From contig CAIQQH010000046.1 of NCBI GenBank assembly GCA_903873915.1, forward strand, positions 1-64,000: a stretch of DNA of 64,000 nucleotides, written 5' to 3'. The stretch comes from an uncultured Flavobacteriia bacterium (GTDB lineage: Bacteria > Bacteroidota > Bacteroidia > Flavobacteriales_D > Crocinitomicaceae). Within the stretch, counting starts at the first letter, position 1. Each line of letters starts with the position of its first letter. The notes below the pieces were generated by a model that did not search any database, had not been told where the DNA came from, and saw only the letters and a program-made list of their open reading frames with translations. The translations under genes were made by a program, and so were the position numbers. Shown in pieces: positions 9,368 to 17,889 of this stretch.

Positions 9368-10117
9368 TTATTTTTTCTTAAGCTGCTCTTTCACAAAAAG
9401 TTCGAGTGCTGCAGTCATCGAAGGGGCATTGGGCATTGGGGCGTGCACATCCAAACGCAAGTTGTGCTTCGCAACCGCGCTTGCTGTGGTTGGACCAAAT
9501 GCTGCGATGTTCGTATCGTTTTGCTTGAAATCCGGAAAATTCTTGAAGAGAGATTCGATTCCACCAGGGCTAAAAAAAACGAGCATGTCGTAATACACAT
9601 TTTCCAAGTCAGACAAATCAGAAGCCACTGTCCGGTATAAAATAGCCTTGGAGAAATTCATTTTGTGCGCCTCTAAAGTAAGCGGAATGGTGTCGCGCAA
9701 AATGTCGGTACACGGCAAGAGAAAACGTTCTCCCTTGTGCTTTTTCATGACATCTACGAGTTCTTCTATGGTTTGTTTTCCAAAGAAAATTTTCCGTTTT
9801 CGGTAGGTCACATATTTTTGAAGGTACAGGGCAACGGCTTCTGAAATGCAAAAATACTTCATGGTGTCGGGTACCTCAAAACGGACCTCTTCGGCGATTC
9901 GAAAGAAATGATCAATCGCGTTTTTAGAGGTGAGAATAATGGCAGAATGCTCAGCAATCGTTACCTTCTGCTGGCGAAATTCCTGCGCTCCGATTCCTTC
10001 GACACGAATGAACGGTCGGAAGTCTATTTTTAACTTATATTTCTCTGCCAAGTCGAAATAAGGTGACTTATCTCCTTCTGGTTTGGGCTGAGAAACTAGT
10101 ATCGTCTTAATCGCCAA
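9368..10117 (-). CDS. hemD: Uroporphyrinogen-III synthase
   Basis: Cyclises hydroxymethylbilane to uroporphyrinogen III in heme synthesis. The 249 aa fit the family: two alternating Rossmann-like halves, with AIILTSKNAIDHFF (about 58-71) and MLVFFSPGGIESLF (about 183-196) as the paired family motifs, and AAFGPTTASAVAK near 212. Sequence conservation in this family is low, so the call rests on these motifs and on length. It is 22 bp downstream of the DUF4271 gene on the same strand, a pairing common in Bacteroidota. hemW lies about 8 kb away. Confidence 0.88.
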   Translation of the reverse strand: MAIKTILVSQPKPEGDKSPYFDLAEKYKLKIDFRPFIRVEGIGAQEFRQQKVTIAEHSAIILTSKNAIDHFFRIAEEVRFEVPDTMKYFCISEAVALYLQKYVTYRKRKIFFGKQTIEELVDVMKKHKGERFLLPCTDILRDTIPLTLEAHKMNFSKAILYRTVASDLSDLENVYYDMLVFFSPGGIESLFKNFPDFKQNDTNIAAFGPTTASAVAKHNLRLDVHAPMPNAPSMTAALELFVKEQLKKK

Positions 10118-10139
10118 TGTTCAACAACTTAAGTTAGAC

Positions 10140-10850
10140 TCAAATCAATGGTAGAAAATTCAATTGAACGCAGTAGTAAGCTACAATCAAAGGAAGAATT
10201 TCAAGCGTGCAAATATATAAAAATATATAATACCACGCGACACCTCGATTCAATACGAGAATGCTGCTTTTGGTGATTCGTTGAAGTACTCGGGCACCGA
10301 TGAGGGCACAAAAAATCACCAAGCAAATGAAATTTAGCGTAGGATTCATGATCCATATTAATGCAAGGACAGACAAGGGCAATCCAATGAACTCAAACCC
10401 GACCCATGAGGTTTGAAATGCAGGCTCTATGGTTTTTCCCTCTCCTGTAATGAAACTTGTCGTGGCCAAGCCAACTATTTCAAATAGGGTGAATCCAAGA
10501 GGAAGAATACTGGCGAAAAGAAAGGAAGTGTTTGAGTCTAGACCAACAGTTCGATTCAGCCCTAAAAAGACGCAAATGAAGCAGGCAATCAAATAGTTGA
10601 GTAGCAAAAGAATGGAGCTTAGTGAGATGATGCGCATATTCTCTTTTAAAAGCTGGTGTACTGATCCAACAGAGAAAAAGGCATTGATCACCGTGCCAAT
10701 GGCCTTGTAGTTTGAAATCCGTGCGATAGCAATGAGGATGAGTGAAACTGCAAATAAGCCACTTAAAAACAAGGTGCGGTTTTCTGCCCGGGGCACCAAT
10801 GTGTCGGGAATCGCTCTAGTGTCGTTCAAAAGGATCAGTAGGTTCATCAT
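10140..10850 (-). CDS. DUF4271 family integral membrane protein
   Basis: Multi-pass inner-membrane protein of unknown function found in Bacteroidota, often beside hemD. From the ATG at 10850 (MMNLLILLND) it has 236 aa and about six hydrophobic segments: LFLSGLFAVSLILIA, ISLSSILLLLNYLI, TSFLFASILPLGFTLF, the GFEFIGLPLSVLALI segment, FICLVIFCALIGA and YYIFLYICTLEILPLIV. A TTG at 10871 is an alternative start but lies inside the apparent promoter. No catalytic residues can be named. Confidence 0.82.
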   Translation of the reverse strand: MMNLLILLNDTRAIPDTLVPRAENRTLFLSGLFAVSLILIAIARISNYKAIGTVINAFFSVGSVHQLLKENMRIISLSSILLLLNYLIACFICVFLGLNRTVGLDSNTSFLFASILPLGFTLFEIVGLATTSFITGEGKTIEPAFQTSWVGFEFIGLPLSVLALIWIMNPTLNFICLVIFCALIGARVLQRITKSSILVLNRGVAWYYIFLYICTLEILPLIVAYYCVQLNFLPLI

Positions 10851-10868
10851 CTTATCGAGTGAATGGCA

Positions 10869-10926
10869 CAAAGTTAAGAAGAGGACGATAGTTTCTGCAC
10901 CTTAATCTGAATTATAATTAAATTTG
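10869..10926. promoter_or_regulatory. Divergent promoter pair with Bacteroidota -7 boxes
   Basis: On the minus strand TAACTTTG (plus coordinates 10869-10876) lies 19 bp before the DUF4271 ATG; on the plus strand TAAATTTG (10919-10926) lies 24 bp before the acyl-CoA dehydrogenase ATG. Both match TAnnTTTG exactly. The -33 elements are not clear. Confidence 0.6.
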
Positions 10927-10949
10927 TACCCAAACGAAAAAATAGCCAA

Positions 10950-12149
10950 ATGAGAACAGACCTGTATGTCCACCCGGACTACTACAACATGGATGACCTG
11001 TTAACAGATGAACACAAACTTGTGCGCGATGCGGCAAGAGCTTGGGTAAAGAAGGAGGTTTCGCCCATCATCGATGAGCATTACGAGAACGCGACATTCC
11101 CGAATCACCTCTTGAAAGGACTTGGAGAAATTGGTGCGTTTGGGCCTTATATTCCTGAAGAGTATGGAGGAGCAGGATTGGATCATATATCTTACGGTTT
11201 GATCATGCAAGAGCTTGAGCGTAGCGATTCTGGACTTCGTTCTACGGCTTCTGTGCAATCGTCTCTCGTGATGTATCCGATTTGGAAGTACGGTTCTGAG
11301 GAACAACGACAAAAATATTTACCAAAATTGGCAACTGGTGAAATGATGGGTTGCTTCGGTTTGTCCGAGCCAGATCATGGATCAAATCCAGGTGGAATGA
11401 CAACCCATTTCAAAGATGCGGGTGACCATGTCATCTTGAATGGTGCTAAAATGTGGATTTCGAACTCTCCTTTCGCAGATATCGCGGTGGTTTGGGCGAA
11501 GGACGAGACAGGACGCATTCACGGTTTGTTGGTTGAACGTGGAATGGAAGGATTTTCTACACCAGAGATACATGGGAAGTTGTCCTTGCGTGCCTCCGCT
11601 ACTGGTGAATTAATTTTTGTAGATGTGAAAGTACCGAAGGCAAACATCTTGCCCGGTCGTTCGGGTCTTGGCGCTCCACTGAGCTGTTTGGATTCAGCTC
11701 GTTTTGGGATTGCGTGGGGTGCAATTGGTGCAGCGATGGATTGCTACGATCAAGCATTGCGCTACTCAAAAGAACGCACACAATTTGGAGTTCCAATCGG
11801 TTCATTCCAGTTGATCCAGAAGAAATTGGCGGAAATGATCACAGAAATCACGAAAGCTCAGTTGTTGACGCTGCGTCTTGGACAATTGAGAAATGAAGGG
11901 CGTGCAACATCGGCTCAAATTTCCATGGCAAAGCGAAACAATGTTGAAATTGCATTGAACATTGCGCGCGAAGCACGCCAAATTCATGGCGGAATGGGGA
12001 TTACGAGTGAGTATTCTATCATGCGCCACATGGCGAACTTAGAATCAGTGGTTACTTATGAAGGCACACATGATATTCACCTCTTGATTACAGGGATGGA
12101 TGTGACGGGAATTCCAGCATTTACGCGTGAAATGCCAGACTTCATATAA
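10950..12149 (+). CDS. Acyl-CoA dehydrogenase, glutaryl-CoA dehydrogenase type
   Basis: FAD flavoenzyme that oxidises and, in the glutaryl-CoA type, decarboxylates an acyl-CoA in lysine/tryptophan breakdown. The 399 aa contain the N-terminal helical domain, the FAD-binding CFGLSEPDHGSNPGGM segment (about 132-147), WISNSPFADIAVVWAK and the C-terminal helical domain with ERTQFGVPIGSFQLIQ and RQIHGGMGI. The catalytic base is the Glu in VTYEGTHDIH (about 371); this segment and the following ITGIPAF-like end closely resemble human GCDH, which is why this subtype is proposed. Single gene with its own promoter and terminator. Confidence 0.9.
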   Translation: MRTDLYVHPDYYNMDDLLTDEHKLVRDAARAWVKKEVSPIIDEHYENATFPNHLLKGLGEIGAFGPYIPEEYGGAGLDHISYGLIMQELERSDSGLRSTASVQSSLVMYPIWKYGSEEQRQKYLPKLATGEMMGCFGLSEPDHGSNPGGMTTHFKDAGDHVILNGAKMWISNSPFADIAVVWAKDETGRIHGLLVERGMEGFSTPEIHGKLSLRASATGELIFVDVKVPKANILPGRSGLGAPLSCLDSARFGIAWGAIGAAMDCYDQALRYSKERTQFGVPIGSFQLIQKKLAEMITEITKAQLLTLRLGQLRNEGRATSAQISMAKRNNVEIALNIAREARQIHGGMGITSEYSIMRHMANLESVVTYEGTHDIHLLITGMDVTGIPAFTREMPDFI

Positions 12150-12168
12150 TATTCTAGTGAATATAGAA

Positions 12169-12193
12169 AACCACCTTTCGGGGTGGTTTTTTT
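12169..12193 (+). terminator. Rho-independent terminator after the acyl-CoA dehydrogenase
   Basis: AAACCACC (12169-12176) pairs with GGTGGTTT (12182-12189), loop TTTCG, followed by a T run to 12193. Confidence 0.85.
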
Positions 12194-12295
12194 ATGCAAT
12201 ACACCTTCGGAAAGTACGTTTGGTGTTCAGTTTAAAAATCAAATTCAAGGAAACATGGCCGATTTCCAATGTGTTGCAGGGACCTATTCCAGCCA

Positions 12296-12506
12296 TTCAA
12301 TGCTTATCCGAACCCTTGTGCTGAGATCTTGACTATAAAATACAAACGATGGAGATTCAATCACAATGATTGACCTTTTCGGCAGAATCGTTTATTCAAC
12401 AATAGCGGAAAATCCAGAAACGAACATTGATGCAACAGTCATTTTCAATGGCACTTACATACTCAAGACCGAAGATCGATATCAAACCATCCAAATACAA
12501 CATTAG
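12296..12506 (+). pseudogene. Relic of a T9SS C-terminal sorting domain, frameshifted
   Basis: No intact gene lies between 12194 and 12502, but two frames carry the two halves of a T9SS sorting domain. One frame from 12296 reads FNAYPNPCAEILTIKY; the other, from 12339, reads NDGDSITMIDLFGRIVYST and goes on to FNGTYILKTEDRYQTIQIQH before TAG at 12504-12506. Together these reproduce the usual YPNP, then IxxxDLxGRIVY, then NGTYxxK order and spacing, with a shift near 12340. No start codon and no upstream domain can be recognised in 12195-12295. The stop overlaps the recJ stop tail to tail. Most likely the leftover end of a deleted cargo gene. Confidence 0.65.
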
Positions 12507-14218
12507 GCGTGTTGCGCTTCACGAATATCTTTAATGTTCAACTGCAGTGTTTCCTTGCCATTCCACGCATTGATTTCCAAAGTAAAGGCGATATCATAAG
12601 GCATGCCGTGCGTGATGAGTGCAACTTTATCGGCCATGTTGAAGGCAATGGCATCGATGGCAATGTCGTATTGTGGCTGAGTTACTAAGAGCTTGAGGTG
12701 AGCATCTTTCAGTATGCGAAAATCTCGGGAGTAAACATTGCGCGCCATAAAAATTGGGGTCATATTTCCCGGTCCATGGGGTTCAAATCCCGCCAAATCG
12801 CGTTTGAGTTGTGGCACCATCGTTCTGTTTTCTGTTTTGGAGAAAATTTGATTGAATTCCACCTCCAGGTCGATCTTGACCGTGGGAAATTCATCTTCAG
12901 CTGAAATGGTATCTTTAACTACGGACTCAAATTTTTCCATAAATGGTTTGACATTCTCCAAGGGCATGGTCATCCCTGCTGCATGTCGGTGACCACCAAA
13001 TTGTTCGAGGTGTTCAGCACATTGGCACAAGGCGCCATATAGGTCAAAGTCATTTACTGTGCGCGCTGAACCTGTGGCCTTTCCATTTGATTCCGTCAAA
13101 ACGATGGTCGGTCGGAATCGTTTTTCAATGAGGCGAGAGGCAACGATCCCAACAACGCCTTTGTGCCAATCAGGCCGAAAAACAACAGTAGATTTTTTCA
13201 CTTCGTAGGCTGGATGCTTTTCCATGACATCAATGGCTTCTGCGGTGATGCTCTTGTCGAGTGCCTTGCGGTTTTGATTGTCTTGGTCAATTTCCCTTGC
13301 CAAGGATTGGATCGCGGCCAAATTTTCAGAGATCATCAATTCAACCGCGATGCGTCCGCTTCGAAGTCGACCTGCGGCGTTAATGCGCGGAGCTATAATA
13401 AACACCACATCGGTGAGCGTCAGTGGAAATTCCTTTTTCGCTACGATCAGCAATTCGCGAAAGGCCAAGCGTGGACGAGTATTGAGTTGTTTTAGTCCGT
13501 GTGCACATAAAATGCGATTCTCCCCTGTAATCGCCACAATGTCGGCGCCAATGCTGATGGCCAATAGATCAAGGTTTTCCAATAAATCGCTCATCGGCCA
13601 CTCGTTTCGAATTGACAGACCTTGAAGCAATTTAAAGCCAACCCCACAGCCGGAAAGTTCTTTGTAAGGATAGGGACAATCTGCGCGTTTGGGATCGAGA
13701 ACCAAGCAATTTGGTAGTTCATCGCCTGGCTGGTGGTGGTCGCACACAATGAAATCAACGCTTTTTTCTTTGGCATAAGCGACATGAGCAACAGAACGGA
13801 TTCCACAGTCCAAAGAAATAATGAGTGAAAAGTCATTCTCAGCAGCAAAGTCAATTCCGATGAAACTCACCCCATATCCTTCGGCATAGCGGTCGGGGAT
13901 ATAAAAATCGACCTTGTCATAGTGTTTTTTCAGCTGCGTGTACATCAATGCTACGGCTGTTGTACCGTCTACATCGTAATCCCCAAAGAGTAGAATTTTC
14001 TCTCCATTCTCCATCGCTTGATTCACCCGATTAACTGCTTCACCGAGGTCCTTCATCAGAAACGGATCGTGCAAGCCCTTCAAATCGGGATTAAAGAAGG
14101 CATTGGCTTCCATTGGACTCTCAATCCCACGCTGCATCAAGAGTTTTGACACCACACAATCTGGTTTGAATGCAGGATTTGGTGCAGGGAGAGGTTTTGT
14201 GAGCCATCTTTTTTCCAT
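12503..14218 (-). CDS. recJ: Single-stranded-DNA-specific 5'-3' exonuclease RecJ
   Basis: Degrades 5' single strands during recombination and mismatch repair. The 571 aa match the family. The DHH phosphoesterase domain has DYDVDGTTAVAL (about 80-91), SLDCGIRS (about 134) and VCDHHQPGDELPN (about 157-169); the DHHA1 domain shows GVVGIVASRLIEKRF and the GGHRHAAGMTM motif (about 403); a C-terminal OB-like domain follows from about 455. The metal-binding Asp and His residues of the DHH motif are present. Starts at 14218 just before a repeat-rich gap. Confidence 0.95.
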   Translation of the reverse strand: MEKRWLTKPLPAPNPAFKPDCVVSKLLMQRGIESPMEANAFFNPDLKGLHDPFLMKDLGEAVNRVNQAMENGEKILLFGDYDVDGTTAVALMYTQLKKHYDKVDFYIPDRYAEGYGVSFIGIDFAAENDFSLIISLDCGIRSVAHVAYAKEKSVDFIVCDHHQPGDELPNCLVLDPKRADCPYPYKELSGCGVGFKLLQGLSIRNEWPMSDLLENLDLLAISIGADIVAITGENRILCAHGLKQLNTRPRLAFRELLIVAKKEFPLTLTDVVFIIAPRINAAGRLRSGRIAVELMISENLAAIQSLAREIDQDNQNRKALDKSITAEAIDVMEKHPAYEVKKSTVVFRPDWHKGVVGIVASRLIEKRFRPTIVLTESNGKATGSARTVNDFDLYGALCQCAEHLEQFGGHRHAAGMTMPLENVKPFMEKFESVVKDTISAEDEFPTVKIDLEVEFNQIFSKTENRTMVPQLKRDLAGFEPHGPGNMTPIFMARNVYSRDFRILKDAHLKLLVTQPQYDIAIDAIAFNMADKVALITHGMPYDIAFTLEINAWNGKETLQLNIKDIREAQHA

Positions 14219-14231
14219 GAGATATTTGTAA

Positions 14232-14273
14232 AGAATTAAGAATTAAGAATTAAGAATTAAGAATTAAGAATTA
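14232..14273. repeat. Tandem array, six copies of a 7-bp unit AGAATTA
   Basis: Six perfect head-to-tail copies directly upstream of the recJ start. A related degenerate 7-mer (TARTTAC) forms the array at 26565-26613, so short heptamer arrays seem to mark the edges of the repeat islands in this chromosome. Confidence 0.9.
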
Positions 14274-14274
14274 C

Positions 14275-14525
14275 TGTTGTCCGATAAAAATTTTCTGCTC
14301 TTCTTGAAACCATTGAAATCATTGGTTTTAAGAAGTGATTTTGAAGTAAGGGGGTGGTTTTTATTTTATGTGATTTTATCATTTTGGATTTAAGTTGTTT
14401 GACCCCTATGGGGTCATGGGATTTTCGGGAAGGCTTGTGGTTACAAAGGTTCGACCCCGATGGGGTCCATAAACCAGAGTAATAGCGATTAGAAAAAACA
14501 TGAAGGTGGATTTAGTCGGACAACA
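14275..14525. mobile_element. Candidate MITE-like element with 15-bp imperfect inverted ends
   Basis: The left end TGTTGTCCGATAAA (14275-14288) is matched in reverse complement by the right end at 14511-14525 (TGTTGTCCGACTAAA when flipped). Inside the 250 bp there is no coding frame, but there is a near-perfect hairpin (CTTCTTGAAACCA near 14300 against TGGTTTTAAGAAG near 14336) and two 15-bp palindromes, GACCCCTATGGGGTC (14401-14415) and GACCCCGATGGGGTC (14453-14467). Both flanks contain TAAGAATTAC. The shape is that of a non-autonomous transposable element placed in the heptamer array; no transposase is in the window to support it. Confidence 0.45.
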
Positions 14526-14581
14526 ATGATTAAGAATTACGAATTTTGTGATTTAAGTATTTGCAAACGAAGTATGATCAA

Positions 14582-14603
14582 GTCTTATAGCGCAGCGGGT
14601 CTT
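14582..14603. repeat. Interspersed repeat, copy 1 (core TTATAGCGCAGCGGGTC)
   Basis: 22-bp unit that recurs at 26787-26808, 26945-26966 and 27035-27056 with one C/T difference. Read in one frame it gives SYSAAGL, which creates artificial open frames. It lies 42 bp beyond the stop of the AIM24-family gene. Unrecognised family; confined to the two gene-free gaps here. Confidence 0.85.
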
Positions 14604-14645
14604 ATGTCTTTAATTCCGCATTTGCGGAAGGGTCTTCCGTCTACA

Positions 14646-15443
14646 TTACCGTCCATCGCCATCAAGCAAGTTCCCCAATCCTCCAAGTATGCTGCCTTCT
14701 TCTTTTCGAGAGCCGGTGCCGTAAGACAAGATCCGTGAAGCCAAGCGTGAAATCGGCAAGGTTTGCAACCACACTTCACCTGGTCCGCGCAAGGTGGCGA
14801 AGAACAATCCTTCACCGCCAAAGATGGTGTTTTTGATGCCGCCGACAAACTGAATGTCGTAGTCAATTTCTTGGGTATAGGCGACAATACATCCGGTGTC
14901 GACACGCAAAACTTCGCCAGGCTTCAAGGTGCGTTTCATGATATGTCCTCCAGCATGACAAAAGGCCATTCCGTCGCCTTCCAATTTTTGCATGATGAAT
15001 CCTTCACCTCCGAATAAACCTGTGCCTAGTTTGCGTTGAAACTCGATTCCAATCGCAACGCCTTTTGCTGCACACAAGAATGAATCTTTCTGGCAGATCA
15101 GTTTTCCATTGTATTGAGATAGGTCAATTGGAATAATTTTTCCAGGATAAGGCGATGCGAAAGCCACGCGCGCCTTGCCCGTTCCGTTGTGCGTAAACGC
15201 GGTCATGAACAAGCTTTCACCCGTGAGCAATCGTTTACCTGCCCCCCACAATTTACCCATGAATCCAGCACTTTGCTGTTGTTGTGATCCATCGCCAAAG
15301 ATGGTTTCCATAGCAATGCCATCATCCATATACATAAATGATCCCGACTCAGCAATGGCTGTTTCTTGCGGATCGAGCTCGATTTCAACCATTTGCATTT
15401 CTTCACCATGAATGAAGTAATCGATTTCGTGATTTGTTCTCAT
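14646..15443 (-). CDS. AIM24 / TIGR00266 family protein
   Basis: Conserved protein of unclear role (members are named after a yeast mitochondrial protein, but the bacterial function is not settled). The 265 aa have the glycine-rich beta-repeat pattern of the family: [17 protein letters not shown] (about 27-43), [19 protein letters not shown] (about 85-103), [14 protein letters not shown], and [17 protein letters not shown]. No signal peptide. A run of Gln interrupts about 53-57 and a Gly-rich tail ends the protein. Single gene between two repeats and the PIF1-like helicase. Confidence 0.88.
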   Translation of the reverse strand: MRTNHEIDYFIHGEEMQMVEIELDPQETAIAESGSFMYMDDGIAMETIFGDGSQQQQSAGFMGKLWGAGKRLLTGESLFMTAFTHNGTGKARVAFASPYPGKIIPIDLSQYNGKLICQKDSFLCAAKGVAIGIEFQRKLGTGLFGGEGFIMQKLEGDGMAFCHAGGHIMKRTLKPGEVLRVDTGCIVAYTQEIDYDIQFVGGIKNTIFGGEGLFFATLRGPGEVWLQTLPISRLASRILSYGTGSRKEEGSILGGLGNLLDGDGR

Positions 15444-15472
15444 ATTTCTTTGTTTTAAACAGTTATTTCATA

Positions 15473-15480
15473 CAAAATTA
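15473..15480 (-). promoter_or_regulatory. -7 box TAATTTTG for the AIM24-family gene
   Basis: Exact TAnnTTTG match on the minus strand, 29 bp before the ATG at 15443. It sits just beyond the stop of the helicase gene, so the two genes may be transcribed separately. Confidence 0.5.
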
Positions 15481-15485
15481 GCGAT

Positions 15486-17780
15486 TCAATCCCTCATTTT
15501 TGCGGCTTGCCACAAGCGAAGTTCTTCGTAGCTCACGTCATCACCTAGGCGCTCTTTCAATGGGGTAAGGGATGTGCCTGAATATTCACCGATGAGGTCG
15601 TCCAGTTCGTCAATGCGGTCCTGATGCAACACCTCTTCGATGGACAATTTATCCTCTTTGATCAATACCGCACAATGGCCAAGAATTGTTTTAACCGATA
15701 GACTTCGCTCCTTTGCCACCTGATCCGGATCAAGCCCCTCATGCAACAGTTCCAAGGTTTGTTCATAGGTGCTTTTCTTCTCTTTCTTTTCGCTTGTTTT
15801 TTTCGATTTGAGGGGTTTAATAATATCTTCAACAACATCATCGTCCATGTCCAAGAGCGATCGGTTGTTTTGCGCTTCTTGGCGAACAATGGCTAGTTTG
15901 GCGTTCTTATAGTTTCGGATTTCATCGTTCCAAACGACCTCCTTGGTGATGTCTTTTCCGGCATGTAGCGCTTCGGTGAGTAGCCTGATTTTCTTGATTT
16001 TTAACACGGTTGATGTCAACAATTCATCCAATTCGCCCAGTTCTTCAGCGTACGTTTTTGTTTTACGAACACGTCCCAATTCGGCCATCTTTTTCAAATT
16101 GCTGAGCAAAACACCATCTAAAATCTTGAAGAAATATGCGTACGCGGCTTCTGTTCGTTCATGAAGAAAGGCAAGGTCAATGTGTTGAGATGTAAAAATT
16201 CGATCAATTTGACTCTGAAATTTTTTGGCAGCATCATTGGCACTATTTATCGCCTGAAGTTGCGCAGCCAACCACGGTTTGTTTTTCCCTTTTTCTGTTT
16301 TTGATCCGGCATTGCGATAAGTCGCTTCGTGAATGTGCCAAGCAGAGACAAGTCCGTACCAATCGAATGCGGCGTGCATCGTGTCTTGAAGATACTTCTT
16401 TGTAGCGTTTGTCAGATGTGATTCAAGTAAAGATTCATCTGCTCTGTTTTGTGCAAATGACACTACCGATTGATCACTAGAAAGCCCATTCATCCGCATG
16501 GGACTGAGTAGCACCAATCCTTCGAGTGAGCGAAGACGTGAAAGGGCCACATAGGCCTGTCCAGGCGCAAAGACATGTGTAACATCAAGCACGGCTTTGT
16601 CAAATGTGAGTCCTTGACTTTTGTGAACGGTGATTGCCCATGCAAGTTTTAGCGGATAATGCACAAAGGTACCGAGCACTTCTTCTTTGATTTCTCCTGT
16701 GCGCTCGTCCATGGCATACCGAATGTTGTTCCACTCATAATGATCGACGGTGATGGTTTTATTCTCTTCGGGAAAATGAACACAGATCTCTTCCTTCGAT
16801 AAGGACTCAATTTTTCCCATCTTTCCATTGTAGAATTGCTTGTCCATCGCAATGTCATTTTTAATGAACATCACTTGAGCGCCTACTTTAAGTTCCATCT
16901 CTGGATCAATAGGGTACATGTGTGGCGGGAATTCTTTGGTAATTTCAGCTGAATAATGGAAACTTTTTCCTTTCAATGTCGCCAATGCTTTGGCATTCAT
17001 GGTGTCTGCCTTGGCGTTGTGGGTGGTGAGGGTAATGTATCCTTCTGTTTTGAGTGCGTCGAATGTTGGATTGACGTAGCGGTTCAAAAGGGTAATGTCC
17101 GATTCAGTGATTCGGTTGTCGCGCAGATGATTTAGAACATCGATAAAATCCGTGTCCTGCTGACGGAAGATCGTTGAAAGTTCGATGTACAAGGCAGGTT
17201 GTTCTTGGATCACTTTCGAATTGAAGAAGAACATGCCCGCATAATGGTTGCGCAACACATTCCATTCGTCGGGTTTTACGACGGGTGGCAATTGCAGCAA
17301 ATCACCAATGTAGAGCACTTGTACTCCGCCAAAGGGTTGTGAAACTCGTCGAACATTGCGCAAAGTCCAATCCATGGCATCCAATAAATCGGCACGTAAC
17401 ATACTGACTTCATCGATGATCAACAACTCAAGATTTTGCATCATCGCGCGTCGTTGCTTGTTCATGGTGAAATGCCTTGACAAGGTATCTTTGGTCTCGA
17501 ATTTTACCGTGGGTGTTTCTGGCGGTTTCATGAATTCGGGAATAAACGCGCCAAAAGGCAACTGAAAAAACGAGTGGATCGTGACTCCTCCTGCATTTAG
17601 GGCAGCGATGCCTGTTGGGGCAACGATGACGGCATTTTTATGCGTGGATTGTATGATTTTTCGAAGGAGTGTAGTTTTGCCTGTTCCAGCTTTCCCTGTT
17701 AAAAAAACAGCTTGATTGGTCTGGTTGATAAAGCGCTCAGTAAACTCCGCAGGATTGGAAGTGGTGTAGGTTGATTTCAT
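15486..17780 (-). CDS. PIF1-like superfamily 1 helicase with C-terminal helix-turn-helix
   Basis: ATP-dependent DNA helicase, 5'-3' by family. Start taken at 17780 (MKSTYTTSNPAEF), 764 aa; the frame stays open upstream to 17873 but that part looks non-coding and overlaps the promoter side of hemW. Motifs: Walker A LTGKAGTGKTTLLRK (about 26-40), VAPTGIAALNAGG (Ia), IIDEVSMLR (II), GDLLQLPPV (III), then AWAITVHKSQGLTFDKAV and YVALSRLRSLEGL (V/VI, about 415-450). The C-terminal part has a basic linker (KSKKTSEKKEKK) and an HTH-like segment LHEGLDPDQVAKERSLSVKT near 690, as in RQC/HTH_40-type tails. Role in genome maintenance inferred. Confidence 0.88.
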   Translation of the reverse strand: MKSTYTTSNPAEFTERFINQTNQAVFLTGKAGTGKTTLLRKIIQSTHKNAVIVAPTGIAALNAGGVTIHSFFQLPFGAFIPEFMKPPETPTVKFETKDTLSRHFTMNKQRRAMMQNLELLIIDEVSMLRADLLDAMDWTLRNVRRVSQPFGGVQVLYIGDLLQLPPVVKPDEWNVLRNHYAGMFFFNSKVIQEQPALYIELSTIFRQQDTDFIDVLNHLRDNRITESDITLLNRYVNPTFDALKTEGYITLTTHNAKADTMNAKALATLKGKSFHYSAEITKEFPPHMYPIDPEMELKVGAQVMFIKNDIAMDKQFYNGKMGKIESLSKEEICVHFPEENKTITVDHYEWNNIRYAMDERTGEIKEEVLGTFVHYPLKLAWAITVHKSQGLTFDKAVLDVTHVFAPGQAYVALSRLRSLEGLVLLSPMRMNGLSSDQSVVSFAQNRADESLLESHLTNATKKYLQDTMHAAFDWYGLVSAWHIHEATYRNAGSKTEKGKNKPWLAAQLQAINSANDAAKKFQSQIDRIFTSQHIDLAFLHERTEAAYAYFFKILDGVLLSNLKKMAELGRVRKTKTYAEELGELDELLTSTVLKIKKIRLLTEALHAGKDITKEVVWNDEIRNYKNAKLAIVRQEAQNNRSLLDMDDDVVEDIIKPLKSKKTSEKKEKKSTYEQTLELLHEGLDPDQVAKERSLSVKTILGHCAVLIKEDKLSIEEVLHQDRIDELDDLIGEYSGTSLTPLKERLGDDVSYEELRLWQAAKMRD

Positions 17781-17877
17781 TACATTGAAGTTACTAAAAA
17801 AAGCGCTTGGGCAAAATGATTGTTCAAAGAAAATACGCGCGAACTTCAATTTCATCACCTCACGTGGCAACATGACT

Positions 17878-17885
17878 TATCTTTG
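17878..17885 (+). promoter_or_regulatory. -7 box TATCTTTG for hemW
   Basis: Exact TAnnTTTG match ending 4 bp before the hemW ATG at 17890, so the transcript would have almost no leader. It also argues against the longer frame starting at 17785. Confidence 0.55.
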
Positions 17886-17889
17886 CGCC

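Noticed and set aside
12127-12324. Open frame of 65 codons after the acyl-CoA dehydrogenase
   Set aside because: It begins inside the dehydrogenase end, crosses the terminator and does not look like a protein; the T9SS relic frames explain the rest of the gap better.
14232-14273. Possible CRISPR or direct-repeat array
   Set aside because: Units are 7 bp with no spacers; a simple tandem array, as is 26565-26613.
15486-17873. Longer start for the PIF1-like helicase at 17873
   Set aside because: The first 31 residues are not helicase-like and overlap the region of the hemW promoter; ATG 17780 gives the family N-terminus.
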